Below, piece by piece: positions 33,536-45,920 of a stretch of 64,000 nt of DNA. The stretch is taken from NCBI RefSeq assembly GCF_900496995.4, contig NC_044004.1, positions 51,366,224-51,430,223 on the forward strand, in the 5' to 3' direction. Position 1 is the first letter of the stretch; each line of letters begins with the position of its first letter. The stretch is from Aquila chrysaetos chrysaetos (taxonomy: Eukaryota; Chordata; Aves; Accipitriformes; Accipitridae). The notes beneath the pieces are model-generated. The model worked only from the letters and a program-made list of their open reading frames with translations, ran no database searches and was not told the origin of the DNA. Made by a program: the position numbers and the translations under genes.

Positions 33536-35779
33536 TATTCCCGACACCTGTCCCTCGCTTTATTTTCCCATCTATTTTCTAACACATAACCAGACAAAAT
33601 TATTACTAAATACAGCAATTTTTCCTGCACACGGCCTCTCTGAATATGTGCGTTGACTGTCTGTCGGGACAGTTGAGATGTGACAGCAAGAACATCCACG
33701 CCTAAGACTTCCTTCAAAGGAAAGCCGCTGTTACATTCAGTCATCTTGAAGTGACTTGCAGCAGTCAGAAATCTCCAGTGCTCTCAGATGAGCTGCTCAG
33801 ATTGTGTCTTGGACCCCCCTTCCTCTACCATAAGAGACTTTCAGCGTCTGAGTGCAAAAGGATCAGTCACCTTAAATCATATTCCCTAAGTTTGGAAGGT
33901 CCCTCTGCAAGAGCTGTCAGCCCCTTTGAGAAAAAAATTGTTTGAATTAAAAAAGGTTAATACAGATTTCACCTGTATCATCTGAAGATGCAATTAATCT
34001 TCTGGAGTCTCGCACTGAGACTACTGTAGTTGTGTTATTACTGGTGCCCATCCTTTCTTTCTACCTACACCTCAACAGCTGTTTGCAATTCAGCTTGAAC
34101 ACTCAAGGCTGTTCCTCATGAGGGAGGTGAGAACAAATTTTCATAATATTTAATAGGAAATATTCTCTAAGTTAATTATGGGCCCTTTTTCTTTTTGCAC
34201 TCTGTAAGGCAGCATGGCTCTACAGTACTTTCATAATCATAAGTTGCCTTCAGAACCATGTGACTGGTGAAATTTCAGAGTCTCAGAATGAAATGTTTTC
34301 ATTATGGTCATCTCAGTTTTGCTGGATATCATTCGGCTTTACCACCAAACTGCAAAGCAAAATTCACAAAAGCTGCACAATTTCTAAAGCTGCACTGAAA
34401 TGGCTTAATATCGAGCACAGCTCTTTGCAAAAATTTTACCTACCATTAGTAAACAGTTGATTGAAAGGGCACATGCAACTTTTTCTGACCTCTCCTGGCC
34501 TCTCAAGCCCTGTAATGAATACTTTCTAACAGCAAAGAAGAAGGAAAGAAATGAAAAGGGATGAACCGCTCAAACAAAGCAAGTCAGAGAGAATTGCAGG
34601 GCCCTTGCAGACATGATAACAAGAAAAATGTAGGTAGGTTTATTTTGGCAGGAAGAAGCAGTGACTAATCATGCACAAAGGAAGCCTCTATAGAGTGGGA
34701 GTCTGAGATGCAGGTGGGGGAAGAAGTAAGAGGATGTCACCAGGAGAAGAACATTAACATTAGCATGACAGAGAACTTATATTTGCAGTCTGTGGCTGGG
34801 ATTCCCTTCATAATGCTTCAATCTGCATCAGTAGTATTCATCAAACCCAGGAGCTGCCACAATGGGATTTCAGGCAAACTTGTACCTACCTTGAAATCTT
34901 ACAGAGTTAAAAGAAGAATGAGCAGAGAGCATTACATTAGATGCTGAGAATTTACATTCAACTGAAGAGGAGGAGGAGGAGGGAAACAAGCCCATTATCT
35001 GCCAAATCTGCAACTGGGGCTGCATTCCCGATTACAGCTCTACTTAAAAGTAAACACAAGCTGTTCTCTAGGTCAACCTCAAAGTAAGTAGCAAGAATCC
35101 AGGAGTATTCCACAACTCCTCCTGAAGTTTATCCATGCCAGCACCTGGGAAACCAGCAGGGAAATCCAGCTCCTGGGCACTGAAAATGCCATCACGGAGC
35201 TATTATGGAAACACAGACCACAGCAACCTTTTACGTCCTCAAGTTGTGTCACTCCGTGTAGGTCTTTCAATGAATTAATTTCTGACTTAGAAGCAGACTT
35301 TTGTATGCCTAATGCACTATTATATGCTATGCAGAGGTGGATAAAAGTTGCCAAGTTTATTTTACCCTAAACAAATGAGTTTCATATGCTTAAACAAAAG
35401 CAGGAATCACACCCAAAAGTTCAAACCTATCTGTTTTTTTTAACGTGCAATTGAACAAGCTGTCATTCTTTTAAGAGCAACTGGGCTTAGACCCAGCTAT
35501 ATATTGGCCTGGTGATACAGTGACATCAAAGTGGCTGGCCTGGTGCATGAGCAGCTGAAGGCAAGTTGTCTCTGGATCGCCTGTGTAGACCACTAGTAAG
35601 ATGTTTCGAGGGCCTGGAGATCCCAGAACGATGAAGAGAGCTTATTCTGTGAGCCCCATCTGTATCTGATGAGCACACATATCACAACCTGCTCTCAGTA
35701 CAACCTGAGAACTGACTCAAAATTTTCAGCATTCCCTTGTCTGACATGTAACAGAAATGGCCAGGGCAGGCCTGAATGG

Positions 35780-35814
35780 AAAAAAAACCCCAAACCCCAA
35801 ACCAAAAAAACCCC
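35780..35814 (-). repeat. A/C-rich low complexity, G-rich on the minus strand
   Basis: The plus strand reads A-runs with repeated ACCCCAAACCCC-type units; the minus strand carries G4, G4, G2 and G4 runs separated by T-runs. It is a short low-complexity patch that could form a G-quadruplex on the minus strand if the two-G run participates or is bypassed. Confidence 0.5.
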
Positions 35815-38800
35815 AGAAATTCACAAGTGTTAAATAACTGTTGGGAATTAGCTGGACAAACAATACTTCATTTTTTTTTTAAATAAAGTGGAGCTGACCT
35901 TTTAAGAACTGTCTGGAGGCATTTCAGCTCAGAGAAGCAGCTTGAAAAGATAAAGAATAGGTAAAAGCGTCCCAGGAGAGAGAAGAAAAGATTTAGTCTT
36001 TTCAGAGCAATTGAAAACCATCTACCAGGTAGTTGTTGTAACGATAAAGCTAGATACTATGTGATGAACAGCAGACAAGGACACATCACTGAAATGACAG
36101 ACTGTATATAAGGAATAGAAAAGGGGGGAACTCCCATCTCCCTGTAGATTATTGATTAGTTTCTTGGGGATGGCTATGCTGTGTTGCTAGCTTAGATTTG
36201 GTCCTTCTATATGCTGGGTGCTGAGCTGGGCACCCCGCACCTGCACCCGTACAGTGGTCAGAAGCCTAAGGCAATCTCATCTGGGAAAGCATACACAGGT
36301 GAGGGCATGCATGTAAGGCAGGACTAGATATTCAAGTCCCTGCGTAGACTGTATCAGGCTCAATGGATTTTCTACTGGAAGAGTGTTGCTTCATCTGTGC
36401 CTGGAACCAAAATTAAAACTACCAGAAGATGAAATAACAAATACATCCCGAACCTCAGCTATGAAATAACTTGATTATATGAAATATGTTGTTCCAGGTT
36501 AAATCAATCTGAAGCAGGCTTGCTAGCTGGCTTACTAACATTCTAGTCTGAGAAAGAAAAATGTGCATAATCAAGCATCATCTGAAGAACAGAATATCCA
36601 GCAGTTTTACAGTGTGGAGTCAGTAAAATTCTTACCCTTAAGACTACGATTTTGCCTTGAAATTTCTGAAACTACGTTAACGCCACCAAAATTATTCAGA
36701 ACTCAGTCCCATGGCATTTGCAGGACTTTTCTTGACATCAGCAGAGATCAGTACTGTTATATCTGAGTCTTATTGTGTAGTATAAACTCAACTTGGCTCT
36801 GTAACCAAATTCTTAACACAAAAAGAAGGTAAGTTCAGAGATGCATGAATGTATCCTGAGGCTTACAGTCATATTCCTCAGCTGTGAAAAAAAAATAGAG
36901 AGAAGCTGAAACTGCAGTTCTGCTTACATATTTATAATTTTCAACAGAAAATTTGAATGGGGATCATCCATCCCTGCTGGGCAATTTCTAAGAAAGAATC
37001 TGTGTAATTGTGTGGTTATTACACTCTATATTGTATGCATCTAAATTAATGTAGGAAACCCTGTAAGTCATAATCCAAGCCAACTATTAGTCTAATCAGT
37101 CTATCGTGCTTATTGTAAGTCAGTAATGAGTTGCTGGAAAGACTTCTCTAAGCTGTATGGAAGGGCCTGGAAAAGATCCAGTCACTTTACGCATCTAAGA
37201 ATGTCACCAGGAAGAGAGGAATTAGATGTACAGTGCTGTTAAAAACAAATGTTCAGATCACTCCCCATGTTTTTTTATTACCCTCTACAATACACAAAGG
37301 TGAATAATTTGCCATGGGAACACAGGGGCTGCGAGTAGTAACGTTTACCTTGAGAATATTTTTGTCAGACTCCTGCAGCCTAGGCACTGCAAAGGAAAAG
37401 CAAAATTAAATCATTCTTCAGAATTACCTTTAAAATCAAAGTCAATCCTGCTAGGCATAAGTTGGAATTATTCAGAGAAAAGGAGTGAATGCTACTGTGC
37501 CATGTTTGGAGGTAACTGGTTTGTTTTATAAATCTCATTGGAAATAAAAAGCTGTGCCTGATATATCTAAGACTGCATAAACGTTCCCAGTTTGTGGCAT
37601 GCATATTCTGTTCTGATCTAAATAACTTAAAATGCTGTGTACAGAAAGCCTACAAGTAATGCAGAAACATAAGGGAGTCTGACAGTTCATTCTTGTCCAG
37701 TTACTTTGAGATTTTGAATTCTTGAATGCTCTTCTCGGTTCCTGGGTACTGAATTAATGAATTGAAGGTGCAGAACCTGACGACACTCTGCTCCGGCCTC
37801 TAGAGTAATATCCTGAGATCCCTAAACCAGAGCTGGACATGGGGCTCTTAGAAATGCCACTGTTTCCATGAGAGAGCTGGGATGGAGGAGCTGGAAGTTT
37901 TGGGCTGCTCTGAAGTGACGTGTACCACAGGGATGTCCAGGAGACAGACGCCCTGGACCTCCCTTGTTGCTCCGCAGACCTCATTGCTGGCAACAAGAAT
38001 ATTATGGTCCCCTGGAGCAGCTGCCGAGTGAGGGAAATATTTTGGTTCAAATATACTTCATTCAGGTGCTTCTGAAATCAAATTTTCTTTGACTTCTGGT
38101 TCACAGATTTCTGCCTGAAATAGAAAAAATCAAATTAAAAGAATCAAATAATGTCTCATAAATACTGGACCTTGGCTGCGCAGCCATCTCTGTGTGGTGC
38201 TGTTCTTTAGAATAAAAGCTGATTTGAGGCTGTTTCCCATTGCTTTTCTGCTGGTGGATAAACAACAGGGATGCTGGGTATAGCTCTATTGCAACTTGTT
38301 TTAGTTCCACAAAATAGCGTGAGGTAACTGCAGCCTTAACACCTGTGCAAGAAACAACCCTGCACAATTTTGCCAACATCAATCAATGCAAAAATCTTTA
38401 AAACAATGTGTGAAGTGGGAGTAGAAAGCACTCCGGCTCTGATCCATCACTGCTTTCACTCAAATAATGTATTCATTTAAAAAACATCACCTGCAGCAAT
38501 CTTCAGCAGAGCAAAGGAGGGAGAGCATTGAATTTACATCAATGGCTGCTAGTTTTCCCTTAGGAAGAGGCCAATTTGGTAAACCTCCACAGGGATCACC
38601 AACAGGCATGCTGCTTTCCTTGCCTTTTTCGTCATGCCATATCCCGAAAGAATTTCAGCTTCCTGCTCAGTCACACCTCAAGGAAACTTTGCACCATAGG
38701 ATCAAAGGTGACTGGGGAGTTGTGTTCCTTCCCACCTTCCCTGAGCAGCACGCTGCGAACCTGCTGCTGCCGCAGCCCAACTGATGGGCATCTTCTCGAT

Positions 38801-41800
38801 CAAAATGACATCTAAGATACCTAAATATTATTTTGCTGTTTAAAGCGCAACTTCTGAGAATGAGGTCAAGCAGGCATCTGGAGCAGAGTTCCTCCCTCTC
38901 CCACTGTGCCCGACACCTACCAATCTCCTTTTGCTCTCTGGGCAGCTTAGTGGGCTAGCCTTCATCCTCTAAACAGCAGCTGTGTAGTGGAAATACTTTA
39001 CCAAAGACTGGCAAAGTAGCCTCTGTTTCAGAGAGGCAGTGTGATTTTTGTTTGCAGTCCTCTCCAGCAGCTCTGCAAAACACCTCTCACCAGCAGGCAG
39101 AATCCAGACAGTTGCAAGACCACGGCACCAGTGCCTCAAAAGAGCTGATGTGCTGAGTGGAGGGTACAAGCCCACTCCCAGCGGTACGCCCAGCCTTTTC
39201 CAGAGGTATTTAAGATATAAGGTATCAGTAGGGCTCTTAACTGAAGGCAAGCTTTGGTCAGTTCAGTGTGTAGAACAATGGATCAGGAAAGTCTCTGGCG
39301 GTCCTGGGAAGTTGGATTCCAGCCACTTAAACAGTTTCCTAGGATGGTGTCAGTCAGCGCAGTCTGCAGAGGCAACGCAGTTATGCACTGAGCCTAAGCA
39401 GAGGCCAAGACTGGTCTGCCTCTGAAATCACAAAACCAAATTAAAACCAAAACCAGTGACATATGCAGAATGACAGCTCTCCTTCTGCATCCAGCTGGAT
39501 ACTACCATCGCATCTCCTCTTTAATCAAAAAACTGAAACAGTAAGAAAGAAACCCTGAAAACACAGACCTCAAAATCTCAAAGTTTAGGCCGACTTAACA
39601 GGCGGTGAGAGTGGACTAGGAAGAGGCTCTATCCATGCAATGGCTGAGACTGCCCCAATACACTCTGAGGTGCTCAATCTCTCCTTGCCAGCTCGGAACA
39701 CTTGCAACCTAAGGATAGCATGCTCTTCCTTTAGTCAACAAGATAAGAGGTTTCCACTGCTTACACTCAGACAACAGCCTTCCTGATGGGCAAGCACCCT
39801 GACTGGAGATGTTATTTTGAGTACTGATACAACAAAATACTAAATGAAATATTCATCTCTAATTGCTTTAGAAAATTAGTTCCATAGGCATGTTTTGGTA
39901 TGATTTACTAGATCCATTAAAACTCTAGTAAACATTTGTCAAATTGTACGAATTAGAGGTAAAGTAGAGAATTTGCAAATGTATTTTTGCTCAGCTTTGC
40001 CTCACTGTTGGCGCAGATGTCGGTGGACTATGATTCATGAATACTGTTTTCGGGTTGGATTTACTTTTAAGCCCAGAAGTACACTTTGTGATGCATTTAC
40101 TCCAGATTTTCTAAGAAAAACGAATCCTGGCAGTTCAAGTTACCCTGGCTATCAGATAGCCTACAAAATGTTTTTTCTCAAAAGCCTTTGCACAGCTTAG
40201 AGTGGTCTTTGTGCTTGTTTACTTCTTCACAAAAGGCAGAGCAGGAAACTGGTAATATCACTCTCATATTAAAATGTTTCCTAGAAACAGTTGATAAAAT
40301 TTAAAGAAAATGAATCAAAGGAGACATTTCTTTCATATGTTAATCCCTAAACAGTAGCTAATAGGCTGGAATTTACAGAAGAACATAAGCATTCTGCCTA
40401 TGTTTCAAGTTGCTTGCTAAATTTTCTTTACTTACTAACATCACGGGATACAGAAGAGGCTTTGTGGGGGCAGGGAGTATCCATTTCAGGTGAGTAAAAA
40501 AAAATGCTTAAGGGTTCTATTAATAGTTTAATTGAACATCTGGCTCCAATATAATTATGATAATCTTTGCTAAGAAGTTTGCAATTTGTAATGTTTTGAT
40601 GCAACTTAATTGCTTAAATTCACTATATAATGTGTCTATGTTACACTGAAGGTGAACCCTCCTGATATTTAAGTGCTACACACTATTACAAACAAATTTG
40701 TAATAGTTTGGAAGATTAATTTTAAAAGGTATTCTTCAGAAAAGTTTGTTTCGGGCTTGTCCTAGAGTTCCGGGCCTGAGCTTACTGCAGAAGAAACAAT
40801 ACAACAGAGTGGTTTCTGTCTGAAAAGAAGGTCCTTCCTTCAGGATTTTTAATGCTGATGACATGGAGAGTTGGCTGGAGGAATGAACCTTGCAGCTAGC
40901 GATGTTGTGAGCCTTTGCAGCCTCACGCAGAATTCCACCCACGCCAGCATCAGCTGAGAAGAAATACCCTCTTCAAAAGAATGGTTAAATATGTCCAATG
41001 TGAATGTAACTGGAAAAAACAAGGCACTAATGAACAAAGCTTTGAGCAATTGGAGACATCCATTGGAGCTTTTCTCTTTTACCTCAGGTACTTAGGTTGT
41101 ATCTGTCGATAGATGGAAAATCACAGTCTTTATATCTACAGCAACGTATATCTTGCACAGCCCCTTGGAGACACCTCCATCTAATGGAGATCCTGAAGGG
41201 GGAAAATATGGTATAAACGGCATCACTACAAACTCACTTCAGTGAGGCCACAATTCCTCTACAGTTTTCTCTCTGTGACTTGCCAATCAACACCACCTCT
41301 GTCAAATTCATATTTTGGATCATATTTATATCTACAATACTAGACCAGATGCACTTTAGCTCACATTATCTTCAGCAAATCAAATTTCTAATCTATTTTG
41401 TGAGCTTAGTGGACCTCTTCCTTTCATACTCAGCAGCCAAATGATCATATTCTCTCAGCCCAGCAAAAGCACACTTTTGTCCTCATGAAACTGCTGAACA
41501 GCTGGATGGGAAAGTCTACCTTGGCAGTAAGTCTTGCCATGTTTAATAAAATGGTCCCCACACACCCTCCAGAGTACAGACTTGATGTTTCAGCACTGAA
41601 ACCAGGAGGAGTTTTATTGTGGACTTAACAGATGTGAAAGTGGAGCCCTGAGCTCAAGGAATAATTCAGATTGAATCTGACAAATTCTGCTTCTGTCTAT
41701 GTTTGCGTGCAGGGCAAAAGCGTATTGTTTATTTCCCGAATAGGCTTTAATTGGGAGCTACGCACTAAATACTATCTGCAGTAATTCTTTGTAAGCAGTT

Positions 41801-42507
41801 CAGTTCAAGTGTTCACATTCCTCACTGGAGATGTTTTGACCAAACAAAGAGATCACCTGGGATATATTCATGCCCTTGTTACTCTTCAGAATCACATTTC
41901 TACTGTCCGTATTAATTTTGGTGCCCATGCTGTTTCAGAACTGATTTTCATCACATAGATATTTAGCAAAAACTCATGCGAAGTGTGTCATTGGGGAAAA
42001 TATTCTAGCTACCAAACGAATTCACTAGAAAGTGCGCAGACTGACTTAACATCACGGGAGGACTTTGAGACCAGCTAAGAGTTGTGCCTGCATGGAGACT
42101 CTCTAAGCTTGCAAGCAGTGTCGGTGCTCTGTAGAGATCCTCTGTTCTGGGCTGGAAGTCATTCCTAAAGAACACGTGTAAAATGTGAGCAGTTTTAAAT
42201 TCAGTCCATCTTGAAATATAACCAAAGGTGAGAATAAAGTTGAACAGTATCTACCAAACTGTCCTGCTGTAGAATATGTCCTGTGGTCTCTGCTATCAAA
42301 ATGAAATATACAGTATGTTTTGCTGTTAAAGTGAGTTTATTATTTAGCAGCCCATGAACACATTCTGCCTTCCACTTAATAAACTGGCTGCCTTTTATGA
42401 TTAGCAAAAGGAGCTTGTCTTCCCACTTAAAAAACACTGCTAATCAGTGAGCCCAAATAGAAAGGATTGTAAGCTGAAATGAGATATGGGATTGAAGTCT
42501 ACTTCTC

Positions 42508-42593
42508 AAAGAAAAGAAAAGGAAAAGAAAAGGAGAAGAAAAGGAGAAGAACAGGAGAAGAAAAGGAGAAGAAAAGGAGAAGAAAAGAGAAGT
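42508..42593 (+). repeat. 11-bp purine minisatellite
   Basis: An almost pure A/G tract. From 42527 it is a tandem array with an 11-base unit, GAAAAGGAGAA, in about six copies; one has a single C. It is preceded by less regular AAGAAAAGG sequence. Long homopurine mirror-like tracts can adopt triplex (H-DNA) structure. No coding signal. Confidence 0.85.
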
Positions 42594-42957
42594 GAAAAAT
42601 GACCATGGTATTGATATGAGGTCTAACCAAACACATAATTTGTAAGGAAAATTAAGGAACCTTAATATGACACTGTTCTTGTGAACCAGGGCAAATACTG
42701 CAGATAGAGAAAATTATGAATTTGAGAATGAAAGCTCTTGGTTGGGAAAAAAGATAAGAAATTCAGTTTTAAGGAGAATGAATAACACTGTAAATTGCAG
42801 CAGGCTTGTCACTATGAAAAGTAGGCAAGTATGTTTAATTAAAAATGCTGCTTTTTCATGTAAGAATACGCAGTCTGGGCTGTGTCAACATGCTGCCTGC
42901 CTAATCGGAGTAATAAAAGAGCTGGTGGCAGTGAGATAAAGTACAAGCCAAGGCTAT

Positions 42958-43030
42958 GGGTTTTTTTGTTTGGGGTTTTTTTTTGGTTTTTTTTTTAATT
43001 GCCTCTCTACCTCATGGGTTTTTTTATTCC
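42958..43030 (+). repeat. T-rich low-complexity region
   Basis: Repeated GGTTTTTTTT-type words and T-runs of 7 to 10. It is simple sequence; a 67-codon Phe-rich frame across it is not a gene. Confidence 0.65.
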
Positions 43031-43262
43031 CAGGCATTAAATAGCCTCACACTCTTTCTCAGATTTGTAGTAAATTGGATCATTCATTTAGGAACTGTAA
43101 AGCAACATGAGATTAATCTAGATGACAGAGGGAGTTTTCAGCAAAGACTTTCCTCTTGAATATTGAGATATGTTGGACCCAAGAAGATTTGGAGTGCTAT
43201 TGGCCCCAAAACCTGTGAACTTTTTCCAATTCATTGCAAATTGAGTCTTTGCAGAATGAAAA

Positions 43263-43281
43263 GGGGCGGGGAGGGGCGGGG
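43263..43281 (+). promoter_or_regulatory. perfect G-quadruplex motif / double GC box
   Basis: GGGGCGGGGAGGGGCGGGG consists of four G4 runs separated by single-base loops, the arrangement known to give very stable parallel quadruplexes. The same bases are two adjacent GGGGCGGGG Sp1-type GC boxes. The surroundings are AT-rich with no CpG island or exon, so its role is unclear. Confidence 0.75.
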
Positions 43282-45119
43282 CATGAAAATTCAGTAAGGC
43301 TGTCACATGCAATAGGTACACTGAATGTTTTCCTGATCTTCAGGGGAAGTAAATTTCTACATTGCACATCTGAGACTCTTACAAACCTTTAAAGCCCTTT
43401 TGAGGGAAACAGGACATCACCTGAAGGTCTTTGTCAAATGTTGGAATTGACTCTGATGGGCTTTGGCTCAGAGTAAGCAGATCCTCACTGTACGGAGTAT
43501 ATCCAAACACAGAATCAGTCACACTAGAGGGGGAAAAAGGGATTAAATTCCAGAACTTAAATGCACACCTCCAGCATATTTTGACATATTTTCCCGTCAT
43601 CTGGGAATTGTCCATAAACCTGAAGAACATAAAAATCAGTCAAGCTCTATTCATTTAGTACCTTTTAAATTTCTCTAATTGGTACATTTGCATGCCAGTG
43701 ATGCTGCAAATAGTTTCCAAGTTACAGTTACAGTTAGGAAATAAAGAGAAAGATTTAGATTGTTTGCAAATTACAGCATCCCTTTTCTGTAAACGTCAGA
43801 CTATGCTTTTAGCACTATGATCTAGTTGCTTTTCTGCATGTACCAGCTTGTTAGGAATAAAAAACTAAAATGAAAAATCATAATAATACAATCATGAGCG
43901 ACTTCATTCTCAAATACAATTACAACTCCTCAAAGCTGAAGAGCTGGAGCAAAACAAATTAAACAGTTTAATGACTAATACTTTTTCACCATTTATACAC
44001 AAAAAGAAGAGTAGAGAGAAAGAAGTTTTGAAACCTCTGTTCAGTCTCGAGCAAACCACAGTCTGATTTGCCTGTATTTTTTGGCTTATTACATGACCCC
44101 AAGTCAGCAGCAGTCCAATGTCAGCAGAGATCAGAGTCTTCCACTGGCAGTGGAATCAAAGGCAGTGTAAAGCTATGTATATGTTCATGTAACAGGTTCT
44201 CAAATATGAGGTTAAAAAAAGTAATGTTTTTGGTGACCAGAAGACAGAGAAAACTGCTAAAATACGTATATTTTTCACGTGCAATTTTGCAAAAATATCC
44301 TTTATTTAAAGTGACCGGAATACTTTTTTTTCCCCTGCAAATTGAGGCCAGCTATTGCTAACCCTGCTGCCTCCCTGTTTTTTTTTCCTGCCAGTATTTT
44401 CTTCCTGACAACTTCTGTCAAAGAATTACTGAAGAAAGCAATACGGACATATAAAAAATTGCCAGAACTAGGTGTTTAGCTGATGATGAGTTTGATTTTC
44501 TTTCTGCTCCTAAACAGAATGGACTGAACTTTCTCAGGGAGATGTAGTGTTCAAACAAACAAATATTTATCATTTGATTATCAAGCAACAGTGGCCATTT
44601 GTACGTGTTTTCAGGAGAAGCGAGAAATCATCTGCTGTCCACACACTCACGTGAGTATTGTAACAAGTTATATCTGTGGATACCATAGCACAAGACAGAA
44701 ATTCAAAAGATATGATATATATTAGTTTTGGCATGCACAGCTAGTGCATTTTCTCATCCCCAAATTAAAAAAAAAAAAAAAAGGAAGATGACCCAGAGAA
44801 ATTAAGTCAACATCAGTCCCAAGTAAAATCATGGGGAAATTAGTACAAGATTCAACTGATAGACAGTGAAGGATGTAATTAACACCTTTAACACAGTTTT
44901 ATGCAAAACATGCTGGAGGATCTATGGTTTGTTTAATGGAGAAAACTGTGGGTGTGTAGTGTAGCGTACATAGACCTTGCTCAGGTGCTCCATTTAGCTT
45001 TGCAGCATGTTCTGATAAAAACTGGCTCATATAAATGGATTTGACTTGACAGGCTGACAGATTTCAAGAACACAATTTTATTAAAGAACCATAATTGAAA
45101 TCACATTGTTTCTAGTGAT

Positions 45120-45920
45120 TTTTTGCATGGAAGTATATTAGATCTGATACTACTCAATTGTTTTCACCAGTGATCCAGAAGTACTTTCAAAAACTTTGAT
45201 GATCAAATTTTCAGATGACAAAGATGGGTAGAATGAAAATATTGAGACAGACAAGCAGTCATACAGAACAACAGAGAGAATCTGAGAAGCCAGGCCTGCC
45301 CATGAAATTTTCATTTTAATAGGTTTCAGTGCAAAGCACCGTATCTAAACACACAGACTACAGAACAAGCTTAGAAGATGACAGTCTTCATCCTAGAGCA
45401 GCAACTCAGGGAAGGCTCTGCCGCAACGTCCAGAAATCCTACCTTGAGGTCCCAGTGTCATGCTATAACAGAAAAACATGTCCTGCAGCAGAAAGAGGAG
45501 CGTATGACAGTGACATTGAGCTAAGTCTTAGTAATTCCTTTGCAAAGATTTGAAGCAGATGCAGACAAGAGTTTCCACAAAGACCTGAGAGACAAAGAAT
45601 ACACCTTGCACTTGAAAGGCTTAAAGAGGACAATCTGTTCAGTAAATATCAAAATGAAGACAGAAAGGTGATGTGATTGCAATGTACAAGTACTTCCCTG
45701 GAGGAGAACAAGAAGGCCCTGAAGTGCTATTTAATCTAGCAAGGAAAAGCATAACTTGGATCACTTGATGGAAGCTGAAGCCGGAGAAATTAAAACTGGG
45801 AGTAAAATACAACTTTTCATCATGAGAGTGATTAATCACTGAAGCACATTGTGAATGAAGGCAACCGAGTCTCCACCCCTGGATGTCTTCATCAAGACTG
45901 GGTGCCCTTCAAGAGCATAC
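45120..45920 (+). mobile_element. ancient CR1/L3-like reverse-transcriptase relic
   Basis: A long, decayed non-LTR element on the plus strand. An RT active-site region reads YYSIVF...DPEV...IKFSDDKDG at about 45145-45230, where functional CR1-type RTs have a FADD-containing box. Further along, in matching order, come CGTATGACAGTGACATTGAG, GGTGATGTGATTGCAATGTA, TGGAAGCTGAAGCCGGAGAA, GAGAGTGATTAATCACTG and GATGTCTTCATCAAGACTGG. These words follow the order of the RT C-terminus and 3' end in old amniote CR1/L3 elements as I remember them. It is much more diverged than the element at 10043-15541 and so older. Edges are approximate. Confidence 0.65.

Larger units (their letters stand above)
33536..45119. 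other. non-coding unique sequence
   Basis: AT-rich unique DNA without a supported gene or RNA. Frames are short and show no domains; one minus-strand frame at 37754-38050 is Ser/Gly-rich but unrecognised. Distinct elements (C-rich/A-rich patch at 35780-35814, purine minisatellite at 42508-42593, T-rich patch at 42958-43030, G-quadruplex at 43263-43281, A16 run at 44767-44782) are listed or noted elsewhere. Confidence 0.55.

Noticed and set aside
33130-33744. 204-codon minus-strand frame
   Set aside because: It crosses the CpG island, where stop codons are rare. No domain was recognised and its composition changes abruptly along its length.
37754-38050. Ser/Gly-rich 98-codon minus-strand frame considered as an exon
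   Set aside because: The composition is unusual but there is no homology, promoter or convincing splice structure.
44767-44782. A16 run considered as a processed pseudogene tail
   Set aside because: No gene-like sequence or polyadenylation signal precedes it and no flanking target duplication was seen.
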